Shown piece by piece: positions 6,518 through 12,637 of a stretch of DNA of 12,637 nt. The stretch is taken from contig DXEZ01000128.1 of NCBI GenBank assembly GCA_019114715.1, positions 1 through 12,637 of the forward strand. Direction: 5' to 3'. Position 1 is the stretch's first letter. Every line of letters begins with the position of its first letter. The notes under the pieces are model-generated. The model did no database searches and had not been told where the DNA came from. It saw only the letters and a list, made by a program, of their open reading frames with translations. Source of the DNA: Candidatus Sphingobacterium stercoripullorum (GTDB lineage Bacteria > Bacteroidota > Bacteroidia > Sphingobacteriales > Sphingobacteriaceae). The translations under genes were made by a program, and so were the position numbers.

Positions 6518-7402
6518 TTACTGTTTTTGTTGGAAAAGAATAATCTCTTTAAATAGTGCAGATTTGATTTCCTTACGGAGATTATTCGAACTACTAGGAA
6601 GGTTTAATGCAATCTTTACACTAACATATTCCCACGATATTTTATCAATGGATAACTCTATAATTGTGCCGGGAGTAAGCTTGGGGTGTTTTTGACAAAA
6701 TCTATTTAGGTCTTCCTCTAAGACATCTAAAGCATTAAGGTACTGCGGCAACAGTTCAAATTCCAGCACTAGGGTTTGGGATTTACCGCTAGTTTTATTC
6801 ACTACTGAGGAAGTAAAAAACAGGTTATTTGGTAGCAACACCAACTCGCCACTCCCATTTCTAACAACAATATTTGATAGGGTTATATCCTCAACTCTCC
6901 CCTCTTGTTTATCAATGATCACATGGTCACCTATTGCAAGTTGATCTGAAAACATCAAAATAAGACCACTTATCATATTGGTTATATAGTCTCTGAAAAG
7001 GACGGCGATAGCCATCGCAACCAAAGTGATACTAGTCAAAAACTCCCTGGGATCGACACCAATAATGATCATAATCATATTGAGTGCAAACAGGGCATTT
7101 AGGATAGCACTCAGCCTATTGATCCCAAGTACAAAATTAGACCGAAAACTCGATCTACTTTTATATTTCCGACTATTGGCATACAGCGTTAAAATTACAT
7201 ACCTACCAATTGAAACTAGAATACTAGCAGAAAGGAAAAAGTTTAATCCAACCAGCAAGTTATTTAAAAAAACGTTCTCCGCATAAAGGTGGACAAAGAA
7301 AACCATAAAGAGGTTTAATATTATCCACCCGGCTATCTTCAGCGGGAAGGTAAATGAAATAGGAATACGATTAAACACTTGTTTTTTCAACTTTAACTTC
7401 AA
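6518..7402 (-). CDS. Small MscS-family mechanosensitive channel
   Basis: This 294-residue inner-membrane protein resembles MscS channels, which open under membrane tension to release solutes on osmotic downshock. Hydrophobic segments lie at about 22-38, 47-72 and 95-115, followed by the pore-lining helix region at about 120-150 (FLTSITLVAMAIAVLFRDYI). The beta domain follows with GDHVIIDKQEGRVEDI and the conserved VLLPNN at about 188-193, then a cytoplasmic alpha/beta C-terminus. The start is unusual: TTG at 7402, with an in-frame TAA directly before it, and the first in-frame ATG is codon 33, inside the first membrane segment. The TTG is therefore preferred. An exact -7 box lies 13 bases upstream. 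Confidence 0.9.
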   Translation of the reverse strand: MKLKLKKQVFNRIPISFTFPLKIAGWIILNLFMVFFVHLYAENVFLNNLLVGLNFFLSASILVSIGRYVILTLYANSRKYKSRSSFRSNFVLGINRLSAILNALFALNMIMIIIGVDPREFLTSITLVAMAIAVLFRDYITNMISGLILMFSDQLAIGDHVIIDKQEGRVEDITLSNIVVRNGSGELVLLPNNLFFTSSVVNKTSGKSQTLVLEFELLPQYLNALDVLEEDLNRFCQKHPKLTPGTIIELSIDKISWEYVSVKIALNLPSSSNNLRKEIKSALFKEIILFQQKQ

Positions 7403-7415
7403 TTAGTGACCAGCA

Positions 7416-7423
7416 CAAAGTTA
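7416..7423 (-). promoter_or_regulatory. Bacteroidota -7 promoter box for the mscS-like gene
   Basis: On the minus strand TAACTTTG matches TAnnTTTG exactly and ends 13 bases before the TTG start. A TTTG lies 24 bases further upstream, a slightly long spacing for the -33 element. It overlaps a small palindrome, ACCAA-A-TTGGT at 7446-7456, which could be an operator but is short. Confidence 0.5.
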
Positions 7424-7493
7424 ATATATTCTTTTTCACTAACCTACCAAATTGGTTATTAGGCGTTGCGTTCCATTTAAATACTTTCCACCC

Positions 7494-9794
7494 TTAGTCT
7501 TTTTGGATACTTAAAGAAAACGGCAAATCCTCGCTATCTATTCCTCTTGAATGGTTGGGCTTGTCACTCATATAAAACTGTATTTTTGCACCCTTCATCA
7601 GTTCGCTATGCTTTAAGAAGTTTTTACTATGGGCTTTACCATTAAACTTCATCTTATCAATGTAGACATTGTCTTTAGAGTTGTTTCTAGCTTCTATTTC
7701 TACCTTCTTACCATTTGGTAAATGAATCACCATCTGCTGAAATAAAGGAGACCCTATCACGTACTCATCGGTTGCAGGTGTAACGGGATAAAAGCCCATA
7801 GCAGAAAACACATACCAGGCGGATGTTTGACCGTTATCTTCATCGCCACAATAACCATCTGGATTTGGTGTATACATTCTGTCCATCGTTTCTCTCAGCC
7901 AGTATTGCGCCTTCCACGGTGCTCCTGCATGATTATAAAGGTATATCATATGCTGAATGGGCTGATTCCCATGGGCATATTGACCCATATTTGCAATTTG
8001 CATTTCCCGAATTTCATGTATAGGGAAACCGTAATAACTATCGTCAAATACTGGAGGTAATATAAAAACAGAATCTAACTTATTCTCCAGCTGTTCCCTT
8101 CCACCCAGTAAATTAGCAAGGCCTTCAACATCTTGAAACACGGACCAGGTATAATGCCAGCTATTTCCTTCTGTAAAAGCATCTCCCCACTTAAAAGGGT
8201 TGAATGGCGCTTGAAACTTCCCATCTTTATTCTTTCCACGCATGAGCCCGGATTCTGGATCAAAAAGATGCTTGTAATTATAAGACCTCTTCTTATACAG
8301 TTCTATATCCTCTTGGGGCTTGTCTAATGCTTTAGCTAGCTGGTAAATAGAAAAATCATCGTAAGCATACTCCAAGGTCCTAGCGGCATTTTCATTGACT
8401 TTCACATCGTAAGGTACATAACCTAAGCTGGTATAATACTCTGCTCCCGCTCTACCTACTGCTGTTAGAGGTCCAGCATTATTTGCCCCCTTAATCACAG
8501 CTTCATATAGTGTTTCTATATGTTTACTCTCAATACCTTTTATCCAAGCATCAGCAACAACAGAAGCTGAATTATTACCTACCATAATATCCCTATAACC
8601 CGGGCTTGCCCATTCAGGAAGCCAGCCACCTTCCAGGTAAGCATTTGCTAAGCCGTCCTGCATCCTTTCACTAACTTCAGGGTACATGAGGTTCAAAAAC
8701 GGAAATAAGCTCCTAAAAGTATCCCAGAAACCTGTATCGGTAAACATGTATCCAGGAAGCACTTCTCCATTGTAAGGACTATAATGTACTATTTGCCCGC
8801 TATCCTCCACTTCATAAAACATTCGTGGAAATAACAGGGTTCTATATAAACAAGAGTAAAATGTGCGTATATCATCCACCTCTCCTCCAGCAATCTCAAT
8901 TTTTGACAGTTCAGAATTCCAGATGTCCTCACCTTTTTCTACATGCTGATCAAAAGTATAGCCATCCAGCTCTTTTAGGTTGACGGCTGCTTGCTCATAA
9001 CTGATAAATGAAGAGGCTACTTTTAAATGCAGCTGATCCTTATCATTTTCAATATGAAATTGAACCAGTGCGCCCACATGGTCTGCTTCAATTTCAATTC
9101 TATCTTTCACTAGAACTGAATCAGCAAAAGTAGACACTTCAGCAAAAGGGCGATCGAACTCTAAGACAAAATAGTTTTTGAAATTTTCGGGCACCCCTCC
9201 GCTGTTCTTTGTGGTATACCCGTAAATACGATTCTCCTTTAAGTCAACAGTAACCTTGGAACCGTCATCAAATGCATCTAGCAATACTTGGGCTTCCTCG
9301 GTTTTAGGATAGGTAAATCTAAAGTAAGCGGCCCTTTCGGTAGGTGTAATTTCCGTAGTTACATCGTAATCGGCTAAATACACGGAATAATAATGGGGCT
9401 TAGCTATTTCTGCTTTGTGGGAGAAATAACTTGCGCGCTTATCTTGATCAAATGTTTTATTTCCCACCATTGGCATGATTGAAAACTGACCGTAATCATT
9501 CATCCATGGCGAAGGTTGATGGGTTTGTTTAAAACCCCTTAATTTCTCTTCGGTATACACATACATCCACCCATCTCCCATTTTGCCAGTTTGTGGGCTC
9601 CAAAAATTCATACCCCAAGGCATTGCAATAACTGGGTAGGTGTTGCCGGTAGATAAAAAGTAAGTAGACTGCGTACCCATCAGCGTATTCACATAGTCTA
9701 TGGGGCGCACTACTTTATCTACAAATTGTGCCTTTAAAGAAAAATGGAAAAAGCACGCGAGTACAAGTAAAAATACATTTCGAAAGTTCATCAT
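7494..9794 (-). CDS. Secreted GH92 alpha-1,2-mannosidase
   Basis: This 766-residue protein is a glycoside hydrolase family 92 exo-alpha-mannosidase, a calcium-dependent enzyme that trims mannose from N-glycans or mannans. Two adjacent ATG codons (9794 and 9791) lie before a clear signal peptide (FRNVFLLVLACFFHFSLKAQ), so it is exported, most likely to the periplasm; the Gln after the Ala gives no lipoprotein Cys. Landmarks, numbered from 9794: the general acid Glu542 in TEGNSWHYTW, His593-Glu594 in PIHEIREM, and the base pair Asp651/Asp653 in GDEDNGQ. The intervals between these equal those I recall for Bacteroides BT3990 (E533, H584-E585, D642, D644), where the His-Glu pair goes with alpha-1,2 specificity. 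No SusC/SusD pair is nearby, so it is not in a visible polysaccharide utilisation locus. It has its own promoter. Confidence 0.93.
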   Translation of the reverse strand: MMNFRNVFLLVLACFFHFSLKAQFVDKVVRPIDYVNTLMGTQSTYFLSTGNTYPVIAMPWGMNFWSPQTGKMGDGWMYVYTEEKLRGFKQTHQPSPWMNDYGQFSIMPMVGNKTFDQDKRASYFSHKAEIAKPHYYSVYLADYDVTTEITPTERAAYFRFTYPKTEEAQVLLDAFDDGSKVTVDLKENRIYGYTTKNSGGVPENFKNYFVLEFDRPFAEVSTFADSVLVKDRIEIEADHVGALVQFHIENDKDQLHLKVASSFISYEQAAVNLKELDGYTFDQHVEKGEDIWNSELSKIEIAGGEVDDIRTFYSCLYRTLLFPRMFYEVEDSGQIVHYSPYNGEVLPGYMFTDTGFWDTFRSLFPFLNLMYPEVSERMQDGLANAYLEGGWLPEWASPGYRDIMVGNNSASVVADAWIKGIESKHIETLYEAVIKGANNAGPLTAVGRAGAEYYTSLGYVPYDVKVNENAARTLEYAYDDFSIYQLAKALDKPQEDIELYKKRSYNYKHLFDPESGLMRGKNKDGKFQAPFNPFKWGDAFTEGNSWHYTWSVFQDVEGLANLLGGREQLENKLDSVFILPPVFDDSYYGFPIHEIREMQIANMGQYAHGNQPIQHMIYLYNHAGAPWKAQYWLRETMDRMYTPNPDGYCGDEDNGQTSAWYVFSAMGFYPVTPATDEYVIGSPLFQQMVIHLPNGKKVEIEARNNSKDNVYIDKMKFNGKAHSKNFLKHSELMKGAKIQFYMSDKPNHSRGIDSEDLPFSLSIQKD

Positions 9795-9830
9795 TTGATT
9801 TTGATTTATAATACGAGTCAATCACTGTCC

Positions 9831-9861
9831 CAAAAATAAACAAAAGCATCAAACAAAGCAA
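9831..9861 (-). promoter_or_regulatory. Promoter of the GH92 mannosidase gene
   Basis: The minus strand carries TATTTTTG (9838-9831), an exact TAnnTTTG -7 box, preceded after 20 bases by TTG (9861-9859) as -33 element. The box ends 36 bases before the ATG at 9794, giving a leader of about 30 bases. Confidence 0.65.
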
Positions 9862-9862
9862 G

Positions 9863-9878
9863 GCTAAATTATTTTAGC
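9863..9878. repeat. Short hairpin next to the GH92 -33 element
   Basis: GCTAAA (9863-9868) and TTTAGC (9873-9878) form a perfect six-base inverted repeat with loop TTAT. It begins one base outside the -33 TTG of the GH92 promoter and lies 59 bases after the dehydrogenase stop. Without a T-run it is a weak terminator; its position also fits an operator. Confidence 0.35.
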
Positions 9879-9936
9879 ACACATCAAATGTAATTTCTAT
9901 TAACAGAGCATGCCTTTCCAAAACTAAGCGTTACTT

Positions 9937-10647
9937 TTAAGGGTTCGTCGACCAAATGGATGCAGATTGTATCAAGGCACGACGTGGGAATTCCAGTGTT
10001 GCAATCACCAATTCTGCAAAGTCTTCTGGTTGCAATACCTTTTCTGGATTTCCATCGGTTAACCCCAGATCTATACTCATATCAGAGGCTATAGTAGAAG
10101 GCGTCAAAGTGGTAACTCGGATGTTATGCTTTCTAACTTCCTTCATTAAGGATTGACTCAAGCCTATCACAGCAAACTTAGATGCAGAATAGGCCGATGT
10201 TGTTGGATTTCCATTTAAACCTGCAGTAGAAGAAACATTAATTATATCGCCAACTTTACTATCGATCATGGATGGCAATACAGCACGTGTGACGTAATAA
10301 ACCCCCATCACATTGGTATTAATGATATTTTCCCAATCGCTTACATCCATTTGGGAAAACTCACCAAATTTGGCAATACCTGCGTTGTTTATTAAAATAT
10401 CGAACTTACCAAAATCCTGTTCTAAGCGTTTAATCGACTCGAAAACTTGTTCTTTGTTAGATACGTCAAAAGCCTCGGAATTAGCTTGTACACCGTAGGA
10501 TTGTAACTGCTCGACGACAGATTTTAGTTTTTCAATATTTCTTCCAGTAATAGCAACATCAACACCCTTTTTGGCTAATGCAATCGCTATTGCTTTCCCT
10601 AGTCCTCGGCTTCCACCAGTAACTAGTGCTTTTTTTCCTTTTAACAT
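9937..10647 (-). CDS. Short-chain dehydrogenase/reductase (FabG-like)
   Basis: This 236-residue cytoplasmic oxidoreductase of the classical SDR family uses NAD(P)H. The cofactor motif TGGSRGLG is at 10-17; Arg14 and Arg36 (TGRN) suggest NADPH. NNAG is at 87-90 and the catalytic tetrad is Asn112, Ser140, Tyr153 and Lys157 (AYSASK). It resembles 3-ketoacyl-ACP reductases, but the substrate cannot be assigned from sequence. The ATG at 10647 is chosen, giving the normal MLKGKKALVTGG beginning; a TTG eight codons upstream would add an unusual extension. It follows trxB by 90 bp, most of which is filled by a terminator hairpin. Confidence 0.92.
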   Translation of the reverse strand: MLKGKKALVTGGSRGLGKAIAIALAKKGVDVAITGRNIEKLKSVVEQLQSYGVQANSEAFDVSNKEQVFESIKRLEQDFGKFDILINNAGIAKFGEFSQMDVSDWENIINTNVMGVYYVTRAVLPSMIDSKVGDIINVSSTAGLNGNPTTSAYSASKFAVIGLSQSLMKEVRKHNIRVTTLTPSTIASDMSIDLGLTDGNPEKVLQPEDFAELVIATLEFPRRALIQSASIWSTNP

Positions 10648-10676
10648 ATTTATATTTTTATGATAGTACAATATAC

Positions 10677-10716
10677 AAAAAATGGTTTAGAGCACTTAAG
10701 CACCAAACCATTTTTT
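10677..10716 (-). terminator. Strong intrinsic terminator after trxB (symmetric)
   Basis: AAAAAATGGTTT (10677-10688) and AAACCATTTTTT (10705-10716) form a perfect twelve-base inverted repeat with a 16-base loop. On the minus strand it ends in a run of T, 20 bases after the trxB stop, as expected for a Rho-independent terminator. The symmetry means it could act on both strands, but no plus-strand gene ends here. Confidence 0.85.
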
Positions 10717-10736
10717 CAATAAGATCTATATGACCC

Positions 10737-11696
10737 TTAGCTAATATCCTCTCGAGCAGCTAAATAGCGCTCTGCTTCTAAAGCTGCCATACATCCTGTT
10801 CCAGCAGCTGTAATTGCTTGACGGTAAATGTTGTCTTGAACATCTCCAGATGCAAATACTCCAGGAACGTTAGTTGCCGTGCTATTAGGTTTGGTTATTA
10901 GGTAACCCGTATCATCCATATCAAGGATGTTTTCAAACAACTCGGTATTGGGCTGGTGACCAATAGCAACAAAGAAACCGGTGATATCTAAATTTGTTTC
11001 TTCTTTAGTCTGGTTGTTAACAACTCTTACCCCATTAACGCCCTGCTCGTTCCCCAAAATCTCTTGAGCTTCTGTAAAATAATGAATCTTAATATTCTCA
11101 GTGTTTAGCACCCTATGAACCATTGCTTTGGACGCTCTAAACTCGTCTCTCCTCACCAGCATGTGTACCGTTTTACAAAGTTTTGCCAGGTAAGTTGCCT
11201 CCTCAGCGGCGGTATCTCCACCTCCGACAATTGCAACGTCCTGTCCTTTATAAAAGAATCCGTCACAAACTGCACAAGCAGATACTCCAAAGCCCATATA
11301 TTTCTCTTCAGAAGACAAGCCTAGGTACTTTGCTGTAGCTCCTGTAGCAATAATTATTGAATCTGCGCTTACAACTTTGTCTTTATCAATCTCAACTTTA
11401 TGTACGGGTCCAGAAAAGTCCACTTTTGTGGCGTATCCAAACCTGACATCTGTCCCAAAACGTTCTGCTTGTTGTTTTAGATCTTCCATCATTTGGGTAC
11501 CTTGAACACCATTTGGGTATCCTGGGAAGTTATCTACATCTGTAGTCTGAGTTAACTGTCCCCCTGGTACTATACCTGTATATACTACAGGGTTTAGATC
11601 GGCTCTAGCTGCATAAATTGCTGCCGTATATCCTGCCGGCCCAGAACCTAAAATAAGGCATTTAAAATGCTCTGAACTTTCTTGTGTGATTTGCAT
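10737..11696 (-). CDS. trxB: Thioredoxin reductase
   Basis: TrxB is a flavoprotein that passes electrons from NADPH to thioredoxin in the cytoplasm. The 319-residue length is standard (E. coli 321). The FAD-binding GSGPAG is at 17-22, the redox-active CAVC at 141-144 (Cys141 and Cys144; E. coli has CATC), the NADPH-binding GGGDTAAEE at 158-166, and the second FAD contact ASGDVQD near the C-terminus followed by the typical A.GTGCMAALEAERYL helix. The ATG follows the exonuclease stop by ten bases, so the two genes are likely one operon, closed by the strong hairpin downstream. Confidence 0.97.
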   Translation of the reverse strand: MQITQESSEHFKCLILGSGPAGYTAAIYAARADLNPVVYTGIVPGGQLTQTTDVDNFPGYPNGVQGTQMMEDLKQQAERFGTDVRFGYATKVDFSGPVHKVEIDKDKVVSADSIIIATGATAKYLGLSSEEKYMGFGVSACAVCDGFFYKGQDVAIVGGGDTAAEEATYLAKLCKTVHMLVRRDEFRASKAMVHRVLNTENIKIHYFTEAQEILGNEQGVNGVRVVNNQTKEETNLDITGFFVAIGHQPNTELFENILDMDDTGYLITKPNSTATNVPGVFASGDVQDNIYRQAITAAGTGCMAALEAERYLAAREDIS

Positions 11697-11706
11697 GTTA
11701 TAATTT

Positions 11707-12636
11707 TTATTTTCCGAATTTCTGCTGCAATTGAATCAGCATATCCTCGGAGATAGGTTTGCTTTTTTTTGATTTCGGCTTTGAATACTGCGCTTTATTA
11801 GTAGGCTTGCGGTTTTCGCTTTTTTTCTGTGGCGACTTCTCAGAACTTGGCGCAGCGGAGGATTCTCCTTTTTGACCATCGGTTCCTTTACTTTCAACCT
11901 GCTGTTCTTTAATTTTTAAAGATTCTTCCCTTTTTTTATTCCGAAAATCAGTCCACAGTTGTTTTAAAACTTTTTTGGTATAGAGTGGGAAATCCCCTTG
12001 TTGCATCCAAGCATAATAGCTCGGCTCGTTCTCAAAGATATCTACAACAGGTCTACCCTTATGCTTTCCAAAGTTAAAAACAACCACTCCTTCTTTATTG
12101 TAAACCATTCGTCCAGCAAAGTCGACCGTATCATACATCTTTGAAAAGCTATGTAGCTTCTCTACATCGTTAACTACTGGCTGGGAAACAACCCCCTGCT
12201 TATCCTCAAAATCAGCGCCGTCGTATTTTTCTATCTGTGCTTTTAACACTTCATAAGTGGCGCGCACATCGGCCTCAGCGGAATGGGCATTTTTTAAATC
12301 TTTCTCACAATAGAACTTATAAGCGGCCTTCAAAGTGCGTTGTTCCATTAAATGGAAAATATTCTGCACATCTACCAAAGAACGCCCCTCTATATCAAAC
12401 TCTACTCCAGCCCTTAAAAACTCTTCCATTAATAATGGAACATCAAACTTATTGGAATTATACCCCGCTAGATCTGAATCCCCTAAAAACGCAGCTACTT
12501 CAGTCGCTACTTCTTTAAATGAAGGTTCATCTTTAATATCTTCATCGTAAATTCCATGAATTAATGAAGACTCAAGAGGAATAGGAATCCCTGGATTAAT
12601 ACGTTTGATCAAAACTTCTTCGGATTGATCTGGATT
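11707..12636 (-). CDS. DnaQ-like DEDDh 3'-5' exonuclease, 5' end outside the window
   Basis: About 310 residues of a DnaQ/epsilon-type exonuclease are visible; the frame is open to the window edge, so the N-terminal ExoI motif (DxE) is missing. The ExoII region (HGIYDEDI, then GYNSNKFDVPLL) and ExoIII (NAHSAEADVRATYEV, His and Asp) are clear, giving the DEDDh subgroup. After the nuclease domain comes a short domain with FNFGKHKGRPVVDI and a Trp-containing helix, like the small FGKHKG modules (DUF3820-type) fused to such exonucleases in Bacteroidota, and finally a Lys/Ser/Pro/Gln-rich tail of about 65 residues, probably disordered and possibly DNA-binding. It could be the proofreading epsilon subunit or a separate repair nuclease. 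It precedes trxB by ten bases. Confidence 0.88.
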   Translation of the reverse strand, partial: NPDQSEEVLIKRINPGIPIPLESSLIHGIYDEDIKDEPSFKEVATEVAAFLGDSDLAGYNSNKFDVPLLMEEFLRAGVEFDIEGRSLVDVQNIFHLMEQRTLKAAYKFYCEKDLKNAHSAEADVRATYEVLKAQIEKYDGADFEDKQGVVSQPVVNDVEKLHSFSKMYDTVDFAGRMVYNKEGVVVFNFGKHKGRPVVDIFENEPSYYAWMQQGDFPLYTKKVLKQLWTDFRNKKREESLKIKEQQVESKGTDGQKGESSAAPSSEKSPQKKSENRKPTNKAQYSKPKSKKSKPISEDMLIQLQQKFGK

Positions 12637-12637
12637 A

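Noticed and set aside
7823..8327. Small plus-strand ORFs opposite the mannosidase gene
   Set aside because: They are antisense shadows of a well-conserved GH92 coding region and have no promoter box.
12237..12550. Plus-strand ORFs of 71 and 93 codons opposite the exonuclease gene
   Set aside because: They overlap the conserved ExoII/ExoIII region in antisense and show no family features.
1..12637. CRISPR arrays, tRNA or rRNA genes, origin or phage attachment sites
   Set aside because: No regularly spaced repeats, cloverleaf sequences, rRNA motifs or integrase-associated repeats were seen on reading both strands.

Overview
The window looks like a chromosomal stretch of a member of the Bacteroidota. 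The evidence is AT-rich DNA, start codons preceded by A-rich sequence rather than a clear Shine-Dalgarno, several exact copies of the Bacteroidota -7 promoter box TAnnTTTG, a fused SpmA-SpmB protein and a secreted GH92 mannosidase. I cannot place it to genus by eye.

Left part, about 1 to 3400, is accessory DNA. It opens with an IS3-family insertion sequence whose left end lies outside the window. Its orfA is intact and carries a -1 frameshift signal, but orfB is broken by a short deletion. Next comes about 1.1 kb without an intact recognisable gene. That stretch holds, on the minus strand, the relic of a HicB-like antitoxin gene with two single-base deletions, overlapped by a 61-codon ORF of unknown nature, and then AT-rich debris. 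A complete, stand-alone patatin-like phospholipase gene follows.

Middle part, about 3434 to 6516, is a run of plus-strand genes: a fused SpmA/SpmB nucleoside-recognition membrane protein, then a tight cluster of methylglyoxal synthase (mgsA), an OsmC-family peroxidase-like protein and type I pantothenate kinase (coaA). mgsA and osmC are 1 bp apart and coaA follows after 12 bp, so the three are probably one transcript. The cluster makes sense as carbonyl/oxidative stress plus CoA supply, though that link is inferred.

Right part, 6518 to the end, is all minus strand. Read in the direction of transcription it runs: a DnaQ-like DEDDh exonuclease (5' end outside the window), thioredoxin reductase (trxB), a strong hairpin terminator, a short-chain dehydrogenase, a secreted GH92 alpha-mannosidase with its own promoter, and a small MscS-type channel with a TTG start. 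The plus and minus blocks meet tail to tail at coaA/mscS with one base between the stop codons.

I found no convincing new multi-gene system. The most unusual items are the dead IS and antitoxin relic beside a lone patatin gene, the frameshift signal of the IS, and promoter boxes only four bases from the start codons of orfA and mgsA, which suggest leaderless transcripts.
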